Below, one piece after another: positions 1 to 5,938 of a stretch of DNA of 6,019 bases. The notes beneath the pieces are model-generated. The model was given only the letters and a program-made list of their open reading frames with translations, did no database searches and had not been told where the DNA came from. Position numbers and translations under genes: made by a program. The stretch's first letter is position 1. Each line of letters begins with the position of its first letter. This DNA is from DAOTTW01 sp034437615 (GTDB lineage Bacteria; Chloroflexota; Anaerolineae; Aggregatilineales; Phototrophicaceae): assembly GCA_034437615.1 (NCBI GenBank), contig DAOTTW010000401.1:1-6019 (forward strand). Direction: 5' to 3'.

Positions 1-3
1 AAT

Positions 4-80
4 GCGGCTGACGCCGCTCGGACACCCAGAAGGGTGTCCCTACAGGGCATCGTTCGTAGGGACACGGCTTGCCGTGTCCG
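4..80. repeat. Dispersed palindromic repeat, copy A (REP-like)
   Basis: The element is a chain of inverted repeats. GCGGC (4-8) pairs with GCCGC (13-17). GGACACCC (20-27) pairs with GGGTGTCC (32-39) across a 4-base loop. GTGTCCCTAC (34-43) pairs perfectly with GTAGGGACAC (56-65). GGACACGGC (60-68) pairs with GCCGTGTCC (71-79) across TT. The middle 10-bp pairing competes with its two neighbours, so one large cruciform or a row of short hairpins are alternative folds. CGGACAC at 19-25 and GTGTCCG at 74-80 form outer inverted ends. Copy B near 4504-4590 shares the order of parts and the linker GCATCGTTCG, which makes this a family rather than chance. Such elements resemble REP or small non-autonomous elements. 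No transposase is visible here. Confidence 0.8.
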
Positions 81-97
81 CAAACCGTGTCAATTAT
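69..97 (+). promoter_or_regulatory. Weak candidate promoter for the cell-wall protein gene
   Basis: TTGCCG (69-74) and AATTAT (92-97) are separated by 17 bases and each matches four of six consensus positions. The -35 part would lie inside the last hairpin of repeat copy A, so the repeat may supply half of the promoter. A start near 104 would leave a leader of about 20 bases. Matches this weak occur by chance, so this is only a candidate. Confidence 0.22.
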
Positions 98-124
98 TTT
101 GTTGGGATGGCATAAGGCCAGCAA

Positions 125-1675
125 GTGATTCGACCCCGCCACAACGACCCAACCGAAGAGACCAAGCCGCGCCGCTCCTTTAGCGAGGATACGCAACCAT
201 CGCTGACGTATCAGCAGATGTATCGTGCGCAGTGGTTGCTGGCGGTCGTGATTTTGCTGTCGATTGGGTCGCTGACGCTGACGTTAGGCTGGTATCTGTC
301 TTTGCAAGAAGGCGGAGCAGGGCTTCCCGTTAGCCGCATCGTCACGCCCACATCTGCGCGGCTGCAACTGCAATTAGACGTGGCAGGCGCTGGGCGACAG
401 GTCGAAACGCGGGCGCAAACGGTGGGCCAACTGCTGAGGGAGCAAAACATTCGCTTAGGGCGTGACGATGCCATCTCAGATGCGCTCGACAGCCCCCTAC
501 GCGCCGACATGACCATCACCATCGCCCGCGCCCGTGATGTTGTGCTGACGGTCAACGGCGAACAGCGCCAACTGCGCACGCCCTACGATAACCCCTATGA
601 TATGCTGGCGCAGCAGGGCATTGCAGCGCACCCACAAGACGACATCCGCGTGAACGGCGTTGGCGTACCCGCCAGCCAATTATTACTGTGGTCGGAGCCT
701 GTGACGCAGATTGACATTCGGCAGGCCGTGCGCGTCACCATTGATGACGATGGCCAGACGCAGACGTTACAGACCAGCGCCGCGACGGTTGGTGATGCCC
801 TGTTTGAAGCGGGCATTACGCTTTATCTCACCGATCAGGTGACGCCGGGGCTTGATACGCCGCTGACGCACGATACGCGGGTCACGATCCAGCGTGCTAC
901 GCCGCTATTTATCGAGATTGACGGCATCACGCTAGAAACCCGCGTGCAGGGTACGACAGTGGGCGATGCGCTGGCCGAAGCTGGGATTGCGCTGGTCGGG
1001 CTGGATTACAGCCTGCCACCTGAAGATCAGACCATCGAAGCCGGCATAACGGTCACGGTGCTGCGCGTGAGCGAAGAAATCGTCAGCCACACCGAGGAAA
1101 TCCCCTACGAGACGCTGACGCAGGCCGACCCCGAAACGCCGCTCGATCAGACGCGGGTGCTGCAAGGCGGTCAGGTGGGGGTCCGGCGCTATGATACGCG
1201 GGTGCGCTATGCGGATGGCGAGGAAATCGGGCGCGAACCTGCGGGCAGTGAGGTGGTGCAGCAGCCGCAGAACCGCATCATCGGCTATGGCACACAGATC
1301 GTATTGCGCACCATCGACACGCCCGACGGCCCCAAGCAGTATTGGCGCAAAATCCGCGCCTACGCCACCAGCTATCATCCCGAAGCGCTAGGGGGCGATA
1401 GCACCACCGCTATCGGCATGACGCTGGAAAAGGGCATCATCGCAGGCGACCCGGAGATCATCCCCTACCGCACAAACCTGTATGTGCCCGGTTACGGCAC
1501 GGGCGTCATGGCGGATACAGGCGGGCCGCGCAGTTCACCGTATTGGGTGGATTTAGGCTACAGTGATGCGGATTGGGAATCGTGGAGCGGCTATGTGGAT
1601 GTGTATTTGCTGACGCCCGTGCCGGAGAATATCGACTATCGCCTGCCGACGTTCACGCGCCTACGCGGTAGGTGA
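125..1675 (+). CDS. Membrane-anchored cell-wall protein with DUF348 repeats, G5 and C-terminal 3D domain
   Basis: The 516-residue product has a short charged cytoplasmic start, one membrane segment (about 37-59), then extracytoplasmic modules. Four DUF348-like repeats lie at about 80-135, 139-200, 202-258 and 260-315. Repeats 3 and 4 share TVGDALxEAGIxL (221-233 and 278-290), which suggests an internal duplication. A G5 domain follows (about 317-397), then a 3D domain (about 409-497) with its three aspartates at D442 (AGDP), D464 (ADTGG) and D476 (WVDLG). The 3D double-psi barrel is related to the catalytic core of MltA-type lytic transglycosylases, and G5 binds wall glycans, so a peptidoglycan-binding or -cleaving role outside the membrane is likely. 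The layout recalls YabE/Rpf-like proteins of monoderm bacteria. The start is GTG, with AAGG at 114-117 seven bases upstream; an upstream in-frame ATG at 107 meets TAA two codons later. The next ATG, at 218, lacks a ribosome binding site. Substrate cleavage is inferred, not shown. Confidence 0.9.
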   Translation: MIRPRHNDPTEETKPRRSFSEDTQPSLTYQQMYRAQWLLAVVILLSIGSLTLTLGWYLSLQEGGAGLPVSRIVTPTSARLQLQLDVAGAGRQVETRAQTVGQLLREQNIRLGRDDAISDALDSPLRADMTITIARARDVVLTVNGEQRQLRTPYDNPYDMLAQQGIAAHPQDDIRVNGVGVPASQLLLWSEPVTQIDIRQAVRVTIDDDGQTQTLQTSAATVGDALFEAGITLYLTDQVTPGLDTPLTHDTRVTIQRATPLFIEIDGITLETRVQGTTVGDALAEAGIALVGLDYSLPPEDQTIEAGITVTVLRVSEEIVSHTEEIPYETLTQADPETPLDQTRVLQGGQVGVRRYDTRVRYADGEEIGREPAGSEVVQQPQNRIIGYGTQIVLRTIDTPDGPKQYWRKIRAYATSYHPEALGGDSTTAIGMTLEKGIIAGDPEIIPYRTNLYVPGYGTGVMADTGGPRSSPYWVDLGYSDADWESWSGYVDVYLLTPVPENIDYRLPTFTRLRGR

Positions 1676-2773
1676 CGCCTGATATAACGCGATTAACTGG
1701 CTGGCGGCTGCATCCCATGTGTAACGTGCAGCGCGTTCACGCCCCGCCGCGCCCATGCGCTGCGCTGCGTCCGGGTTTTGCAGCAGCCGCGTGATGGCAT
1801 CCGGCAAGGCTTGCGTCAGCTTTGCGGGGTCGAGCAATACGCCACTGACGCCATCTGCAATCGCATCCTCCGCGCCGCTGCCCCGCGTGCCGATGACGGG
1901 CAGGCCCGCGCTACCTGCTTCCAGGTGCACCAGCCCGAAGCCCTCAAATTTCCAGTCATCGTTGACGGATGGCATCGCAAAAAGATGCGCCTGTGCATAC
2001 CATGCGCGTAAGGTCGCCTCATCCACGAAGCCCAAAAGCTGTACGTGCTGCGTCAGGTCGTGCTGCTGGATGGCAGCGCGCACCTGCTGCACATAACGCG
2101 CTTCGGCGGTCAGCGTGCCGACGACGATACACTGCACATCGGCTATGGTCTGGCGCACTTTTGCGATAGCCTGTACGAGTTCAAGCGTGCCCTTGCGCCG
2201 CTTCACCCCACCGACTGTCAGCACGGTTGGCCGCCGCTGGGGTTGGCGCTGTAGGTCGGCAAAGCGTGTACTATCCACGCCGTTAACCACCACATGCGTC
2301 TGTGCATCCGGCACGATTCCCTGCACGACGCGCTGTGTATAGCCACTGACGCAGACCAACTGCGCCCGACCATAGGCATGACGATAAATCTGATTGACGG
2401 GCCAGCGGCGCACACGCGGCAGATGCGCATAACTGCCGTGCACAGTGATAAAAGCGGGGCGTTGCTTGGCCAGCGCGATAGCCAGGGGGGCATAGGGTTC
2501 GGCTGTGGCGTGGATCAGGTCGCAGGCTTGCAGGTGGTGGCGTATACGCGGATGCAGAGCTAGTGCAGCCATCCGGCCCAGTGTGAAGCGGTCCGGTGGG
2601 CTGACAGTCGGCAGCCGGGGCAGCACATCTAAACCATGCTGCCCGTCGTCGTTACGCGCAGCGATGATGGTCGTATGGATGCCTTGCCGTTGCAGCGCCC
2701 CGATCAGACTGAGGCTATAGTGTGCCCAGCCGTTACTGTGGCTCAGTCCAGATGTGAGCAGGCCGATATGCAT
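1661..2773 (-). CDS. Family 4 glycosyltransferase (GT-B fold)
   Basis: The 370-residue product is a normal length for GT4 enzymes, which move a sugar from a nucleotide sugar to a glycan or lipid acceptor at the inner face of the membrane. The N-terminal acceptor half starts MHIGLLTSGL and has the usual TVHGSY (110-115) and VVNGVD (162-167) motifs. The C-terminal donor half opens with VGGVKRRKGT (187-196) and carries the EX7E signature as EGFGLVHLE (E277 and E285), followed by GSAGLPVIG. No membrane segment is evident. The donor and acceptor cannot be read from sequence. The gene starts 11 bases after the HEAT gene's stop and has no clear Shine-Dalgarno of its own, so translation may be coupled to that gene. 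Its last 15 bases overlap the end of the convergent cell-wall protein gene. Confidence 0.93.
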   Translation of the reverse strand: MHIGLLTSGLSHSNGWAHYSLSLIGALQRQGIHTTIIAARNDDGQHGLDVLPRLPTVSPPDRFTLGRMAALALHPRIRHHLQACDLIHATAEPYAPLAIALAKQRPAFITVHGSYAHLPRVRRWPVNQIYRHAYGRAQLVCVSGYTQRVVQGIVPDAQTHVVVNGVDSTRFADLQRQPQRRPTVLTVGGVKRRKGTLELVQAIAKVRQTIADVQCIVVGTLTAEARYVQQVRAAIQQHDLTQHVQLLGFVDEATLRAWYAQAHLFAMPSVNDDWKFEGFGLVHLEAGSAGLPVIGTRGSGAEDAIADGVSGVLLDPAKLTQALPDAITRLLQNPDAAQRMGAAGRERAARYTWDAAASQLIALYQASPTA

Positions 2774-2784
2774 GTGGGTTCAGG

Positions 2785-3273
2785 CTAGTGTGCTAGCTGT
2801 TCGATGCGCGTGATTGCCTGCTGGGAGAACTTGCGTACACCGGGGTCGGCATCGTTGAGCGCGACACGCAGCGGTGGTAAGGCTCGCTCATGGCCGATCT
2901 TGCCGAGAGCCTTCGCAGAGGCGCGCCGCACGGCCTTGTTCTGGTCGAACAGCGCCTTAATCAACCCAGGCACGGCTGGCCCGCCGATCTGGATCAGTGC
3001 GCCCGTCACCGCCGCCCGCAGGAACATGTCATTGGCTCGCAGCGCTTGCAGCAGGTCTGGCACGGCGGCCTCGGCTTCGTCCCCGATGCGACCGAGTGCC
3101 TTCGCTGCTAGAAAGCGCGTGCCGGGGTCGGCTTCGCTGACCAAACGGCGTAGGGTTGGCACTGCCGGGGCATAGGCTGCTTCGCCTAGCGTGTTGATGG
3201 CCTCGGCGCGGGCTTCTGCATCGCCGTTGAGCAGCGTTTCATAGGCTTGTTGCAGCTTGGTCTCGTCTGTCAT
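2785..3273 (-). CDS. HEAT-repeat protein
   Basis: The 162-residue product is almost entirely helical repeats of about 30-33 residues: roughly 17-48, 49-81, 82-111, 112-143 and a partial last unit at 144-162. Typical cores are FLAAKALGRIG and RRASAKALGKIG, each followed by a PxLxxAL helix, and the turn motif ADPGxR appears twice (48-53 and 142-147). This is the PBS-lyase-like HEAT family, which serves as a protein-binding scaffold; lyase activity should not be assumed. The ATG at 3273 is chosen because AAAGG at 3284-3288 sits ten bases upstream, the same spacing as in the preceding gene. A GTG at 3339 would add 22 residues that do not look like HEAT repeats and has no good binding site, although it overlaps the previous stop codon. 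No signal peptide is seen. It is the middle gene of a probable three-gene unit; its partner is unknown. Confidence 0.87.
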   Translation of the reverse strand: MTDETKLQQAYETLLNGDAEARAEAINTLGEAAYAPAVPTLRRLVSEADPGTRFLAAKALGRIGDEAEAAVPDLLQALRANDMFLRAAVTGALIQIGGPAVPGLIKALFDQNKAVRRASAKALGKIGHERALPPLRVALNDADPGVRKFSQQAITRIEQLAH

Positions 3274-3338
3274 GGTGCTGTTACCTTTGTTGTTTCGTGG
3301 CTTGCTGCTGATAGATGCTAGGACGTTTGCCTGTGTCA

Positions 3339-3644
3339 CTAGCCGCTTTCGGCTTGCCTGTTGGTCGTCTCGGTTGATGCGGCCTGTGGCGTGCTGTCTG
3401 GGTCTGCCTCATCTGCCTTGAGCGCGTCTGTTGCAGCATCGTCGTTCGTCGCATAAACTGTCGTTTGCGCGGCTTCGGGCTGTGCGGGTGGTGACAGATC
3501 AATGCCTGCTTTCTGTGAGTAAGATAGGGTTGACGGTGAATCCTGCGCTTCGTTCGGGGTTTCGTTATGACCACGCGACCCCCAATACATCACCGCGCCG
3601 ACGACAAGCAGGTCTATGATGATAATGATGATTAAAACGGTCAT
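3339..3644 (-). CDS. Small single-pass membrane protein with acidic low-complexity tail
   Basis: This 101-residue protein belongs to no family I recognise. Residues 2-20 form one hydrophobic segment with a run of six isoleucines (5-10). A short WGSRGHN stretch follows, then about 75 residues rich in Ala, Thr, Asp, Glu, Gln and Ser that look disordered and acidic. There is no lipobox and no clear signal-peptidase site, so it is probably an anchored protein with a flexible tail. The side on which the tail lies cannot be settled: R24 just after the helix slightly favours a cytoplasmic tail. The ATG has AAAGGGG (3655-3661) ten bases upstream, which supports it as a real gene. It is first in the unit with the HEAT protein and the glycosyltransferase and is followed by a 65-base gap. 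Tethering its neighbours to the membrane is conjecture. Confidence 0.72.
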   Translation of the reverse strand: MTVLIIIIIIDLLVVGAVMYWGSRGHNETPNEAQDSPSTLSYSQKAGIDLSPPAQPEAAQTTVYATNDDAATDALKADEADPDSTPQAASTETTNRQAESG

Positions 3645-3697
3645 GTGGCGTCTACCCCTTTGATGATGCTTATGTTTGCTGGCCTAGATCAACGTAG

Positions 3698-3706
3698 AGT
3701 ATAGCA
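3698..3706 (-). promoter_or_regulatory. Extended -10 promoter for the membrane protein/HEAT/glycosyltransferase unit
   Basis: Read on the - strand this is TGCTATACT: a TATACT -10 hexamer with five of six consensus bases, preceded by the TGn extension. Its spot in an AT-rich patch puts the start near 3691 and gives a leader of about 45 bases. No good -35 hexamer lies at the right distance, which is usual for extended -10 promoters. Confidence 0.45.
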
Positions 3707-3717
3707 TAAATCGGGCA

Positions 3718-3723
3718 TACAAT
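3718..3723 (+). promoter_or_regulatory. Candidate -10 box for the SGNH hydrolase gene
   Basis: TACAAT matches five of six -10 bases. The 17-base-distant hexamer at 3695-3700 (TAGAGT) is a poor -35. A start near 3730 would place the whole 23-base tandem repeat inside the mRNA leader. The -35 zone would overlap the -10 box of the opposing promoter, so polymerase could hardly occupy both at once. Confidence 0.35.
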
Positions 3724-3750
3724 CGGGTGGGCATTTGCAAGGTCGCACCA

Positions 3751-3819
3751 CAAGAGAAATCAGAGCGACAGAACAAGAGAAATCAGAGCGACAGAACCAG
3801 AGAAATCAGAAGGATGGCG
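3751..3819 (+). repeat. 23-base tandem repeat in the leader of the SGNH hydrolase gene
   Basis: Two identical 23-base units at 3751-3773 and 3774-3796 read CAAGAGAAATCAG followed by AGCGACAGAA. A third unit from 3797 keeps the first 14 bases with one mismatch and then diverges into the gene's Shine-Dalgarno. The unit is purine-rich with a single T, so the transcript should be largely unstructured. Its length is not a multiple of three, so it is unlikely to encode a repeated peptide. Confidence 0.88.
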
Positions 3820-3823
3820 AGCC

Positions 3824-4453
3824 ATGCCGATACCTGTGCAGGACGATCAAACAGTTTTATTCATTGGGGATAGCATCACCGATACAGGGCGTAACCGCGA
3901 CGACGACAGCGATATGGGCGGCGGCTACGCTAATTTCGTCGCGGCATGGTTTACAGCGCATTATCCACATCGGCGGGTGCGCTTCTTGAATCGTGGCATC
4001 AGTGGCGACCGCGTGCAGGATTTACAAGCACGCTGGCAACGGGATTGCATCGACCTCAAGCCGGATTGGGTGTCCATCTTGATTGGCATCAACAACGTCA
4101 TCCGGCGCTACGATAGCAACCTGATTACGCCCGATGCTGAATTTGCGGCGGCCTATCGCTCACTGTTGCAGCAGGTGAAACAGGATTTACAAGCGCCGAT
4201 CATTCTGCTGGAGCCGTTTGTGTTGGCTGTGAATGAGGATATGCGGGCCTGGCGTGCGGACCTGAACCCTAAGATCGACATCATCCGGCACCTGGCCGCC
4301 GAATATGGCGCGTTTTACGTGCCGCTGGATGGCCTGTTTGCAGCGGTGGCGGCGCGACGTGGCATGGCTTTCTGGTTGCCAGATGGCGTGCACCCGACGC
4401 AGGCAGGTCATGCGTTGATTGCTCAGGCGTGGCTGGATGCTATTTCGGAGTAG
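3824..4453 (+). CDS. SGNH/GDSL-family hydrolase (esterase or acylhydrolase)
   Basis: The 209-residue product covers a full single-domain SGNH hydrolase, which uses a serine nucleophile to cut ester bonds in lipids or acetylated sugars. Block I is FIGDSITD with Ser17 as nucleophile. Block II is NRGISGDRVQDL, with Gly58 and Gly61 in the oxyanion region. Block III is GINNV with Asn90; the usual GIND has become GINN. Block V is DGVHP, giving Asp187 and His190 of the triad. The run DLxxRWxxDxxxLKPDWVSILIGIN resembles the cytoplasmic-type SGNH group near carbohydrate esterases. No signal peptide is seen. AAGGA at 3810-3814, nine bases ahead of the ATG, fixes the start. It is transcribed away from the glycosyltransferase unit. 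The substrate is unknown; deacylation of a glycan or a sugar ester is a reasonable guess. Confidence 0.93.
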   Translation: MPIPVQDDQTVLFIGDSITDTGRNRDDDSDMGGGYANFVAAWFTAHYPHRRVRFLNRGISGDRVQDLQARWQRDCIDLKPDWVSILIGINNVIRRYDSNLITPDAEFAAAYRSLLQQVKQDLQAPIILLEPFVLAVNEDMRAWRADLNPKIDIIRHLAAEYGAFYVPLDGLFAAVAARRGMAFWLPDGVHPTQAGHALIAQAWLDAISE

Positions 4454-4454
4454 G

Positions 4455-4468
4455 GCCTGCTGTCAGGC
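4455..4468. terminator. Small hairpin just after the SGNH gene (weak terminator candidate)
   Basis: GCCTG (4455-4459) and CAGGC (4464-4468) can form a 5-bp stem with a CTGT loop directly after the stop codon. There is no T-tract behind it, so intrinsic termination would be inefficient. Its position is the main argument. Confidence 0.2.
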
Positions 4469-4503
4469 AAGGGGCTAGTACAGTAGGGCGGAAATAAACC
4501 TAC

Positions 4504-4590
4504 GATGCAGCTGCGCCGCCCCGGACGCCAGGAGTGGCGTCTCTACAGTGCATCGTTCGCAGGGACGCAGCGAGGTAAGTCCGCAAACCG
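4504..4590. repeat. Dispersed palindromic repeat, copy B (partly decayed)
   Basis: It aligns with copy A in the same orientation from GCAGCTG through CATCGTTCG to TCCGCAAACCG. The first hairpin is preserved: GGACGCCA (4523-4530) pairs with TGGCGTCT (4535-4542), with one G-T end pair. The CTCTAC / GCAGGGAC arms and the linker GCATCGTTCG are recognisable. The last hairpin is broken: only GGAC (4563-4566) and GTCC (4579-4582) still pair. Where A and B differ, the first stem still pairs (ACACCC against ACGCCA with matching changes on the other arm), which suggests that structure is conserved. It occupies most of the gap between the SGNH gene and the end of the lipoprotein gene and may act as a weak terminator for either. 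Confidence 0.75.
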
Positions 4591-4614
4591 CCGCAGTATT
4601 TGCGCCAACGTGTA

Positions 4615-5850
4615 CTAGGAGCGTGTGCTGGTGTACAGCAGATCCGATGTACCCTGCGCGTTGGGCTGTGACCATGCCAGATGCAAATGCCCGTCGGCGT
4701 CAGTGGCGATGGTCGGCGCACTGAGCAAGCGCCCTGTGCCCGGCATCACCCCCTGATAGCCGACCACAGCCCCGGCCCGCAGGAAAACCACGCCGATTTC
4801 CGTATTGATATTGACAGCTACGGGCAGCACATCCCGCTTTGCTGTATTCAAACGTGCGGGGCTGAGCCACCACACGGGCCGCGTGCCCGATGCAGCCGCC
4901 ATGACGCTAGCGGCTGGTGCTGCATAGCCCGTGTTGACCTGCTCCATGACGGGCTGCGTCAGTGCAAATTGTGCAGGCTGTGACCAGTTATCCGCAGCAA
5001 GCGGGCTGCTGCTCCACCACACCTGCGGCACGCCGTCTGCACGCCGAATCTGCCAGAAGAGATACCTGTGGCTGGCGTCACGCGCCGCCTGCAAGCTCAG
5101 CAGCAGGTCGCCGGGGTCGCGCCGCACATCAAACGTCAGCAGGCGGCGCTCATGCAAGCTATTATCCCGCAATTCAGCACCCCACACGCGCCGCTGTTCT
5201 ATCCAGAACAGCCAGAAATGCTGCAAGGCATCATCAGGGCCGTGCAACAGCGTCGGATGTGTGCCGCTGGCGTCTAGCGCCTGTGCAAAACGGATGCGCC
5301 CCAGCCCGTCGAGGGTCTGTGCATATAGCATCGGCGTCACTGGGTCATCAGCGGACCAGACGACCTGTAATGCGCCGGGGTCGGCTGGGTTGGCCGCTGG
5401 CAAGGCGCTGTAATGGCGGGCTGGTTCGTCGGATACGGGGTTTGGCCCCAATTCTGCCACGAGATTGTCGTTGACTGTCGCGGCGAGCAAGCGGCGTTCG
5501 TTGCTTTCTGTGTGTTGGTCGATGTAGAGCAGGTGCGCGAGGTCGCGCTGCGCGGGGAAAAGCGCCTGTGCATACGGGAAGAACGCCCGTAATGTGAGGA
5601 TGCGCGGGCTAGCGGCGTCAGCATCCGGCGCTCCGGCATAATGGCGTACCTCGGCAGCATCCGCGCCGGACCAGACCAGCAGCACAGGCAGATCGGCATT
5701 GTGCAGAGGCAAGAGCGCAGGCGCGGCGCTGGTTTCGGCCTGTGCTAGCGTGTGAACAACGCCCCAAGCCGAACGCGCTGCCTCTGGTCTTGGGTTGACA
5801 TCAGCAGCGGGTGCGCAGCCAAGCAACAGCACGAAAGACAGCAGCCACAT
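4615..5850 (-). CDS. Predicted surface lipoprotein with beta-propeller-like repeats
   Basis: The 411-residue product starts MWLLSFVLLLGC, a hydrophobic stretch ending in a lipobox (LLGC, Cys12), so it should be lipidated and exported. The rest has recurring beta-strand units with aromatic-rich cores: LPVLLVWSG (54-62), LAHLLYID (104-111), LQVVWSADD (161-169), HFWLFWIEQ (211-219), YLFWQIRRADG (263-273), PVWWLSP (325-331) and, at the end, DGHLHLAWSQ (386-395). This pattern suggests a six- to eight-bladed propeller of the sialidase-like type, used for binding as often as catalysis. I see no sialidase catalytic set, so no enzyme activity is assigned. The ATG lacks a ribosome binding site and leaves no basic n-region; the frame stays open 11 codons further up to an ATA behind a strong Shine-Dalgarno (see that site). 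Repeat copies B and C flank the gene. Confidence 0.85.
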   Translation of the reverse strand: MWLLSFVLLLGCAPAADVNPRPEAARSAWGVVHTLAQAETSAAPALLPLHNADLPVLLVWSGADAAEVRHYAGAPDADAASPRILTLRAFFPYAQALFPAQRDLAHLLYIDQHTESNERRLLAATVNDNLVAELGPNPVSDEPARHYSALPAANPADPGALQVVWSADDPVTPMLYAQTLDGLGRIRFAQALDASGTHPTLLHGPDDALQHFWLFWIEQRRVWGAELRDNSLHERRLLTFDVRRDPGDLLLSLQAARDASHRYLFWQIRRADGVPQVWWSSSPLAADNWSQPAQFALTQPVMEQVNTGYAAPAASVMAAASGTRPVWWLSPARLNTAKRDVLPVAVNINTEIGVVFLRAGAVVGYQGVMPGTGRLLSAPTIATDADGHLHLAWSQPNAQGTSDLLYTSTRS

Positions 5851-5880
5851 GCTGAAAGAATAGGGGCATCTTTTTTTGCC

Positions 5881-5897
5881 TATGTCTCACCCCTTTT
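5881..5897 (-). promoter_or_regulatory. Strong ribosome binding site facing an ATA codon, lipoprotein gene
   Basis: Read on the - strand, AAAAGGGGTGA (5887-5897) matches eight of ten bases of the ideal AAGGAGGTGA. Six bases after its GGGG lies ATA (5881-5883), in frame with the lipoprotein gene. From there the frame reads GKKRCPYSFS into MWLLSF, supplying the basic n-region missing from the 5850 start. No other usual start codon lies in frame between the TGA inside the ribosome binding site and the ATG at 5850. Either ATA is used, or an ATG was lost here by mutation or error, or translation begins weakly at 5850. Confidence 0.55.
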
Positions 5898-5938
5898 GTT
5901 AGCACCACACAATAGCGTGGTCGTGCGTTTTTTCGCAG

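Noticed and set aside
932..1378. 148-codon open frame on the - strand within the wall protein gene
   Set aside because: It lies fully inside a gene with clear domains and is a by-product of its codon bias.
2838..3136. Recurring CCGGGGTCGGC words, also near 5113 and 5376, as a DNA motif
   Set aside because: In the - strand genes they encode Ala-Asp-Pro-Gly or similar, so protein repeats and codon use explain them.
3273..3339. Longer HEAT protein starting at the GTG at 3339 that overlaps the previous stop (TAGTG)
   Set aside because: There is no good Shine-Dalgarno, and the 22 added residues are unlike the repeats; the ATG at 3273 has AAAGG at a matching distance.
3751..3819. Possible short CRISPR array
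   Set aside because: The units are contiguous with no spacers, and no cas gene is nearby.
3735..3989. Open frame of 84 codons that includes the tandem repeat and has a TTG start
   Set aside because: It overlaps the well-supported SGNH gene in another frame, its repeat period is not a multiple of three, and the product resembles no domain.
4931..5474. Two long overlapping open frames (160 and 170 codons) on the + strand opposite the lipoprotein gene
   Set aside because: Their products are rich in Cys, Arg and Ser without motifs, which is typical of the reverse strand of GC-rich genes.
5864..5880. T7 run on the + strand as an intrinsic terminator
   Set aside because: No GC-rich stem precedes it, and no + strand gene ends there.
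5924..5937. TGCG-T6-CGCA palindrome as a regulatory hairpin
   Set aside because: The 4-bp stem is too short to tell from chance.
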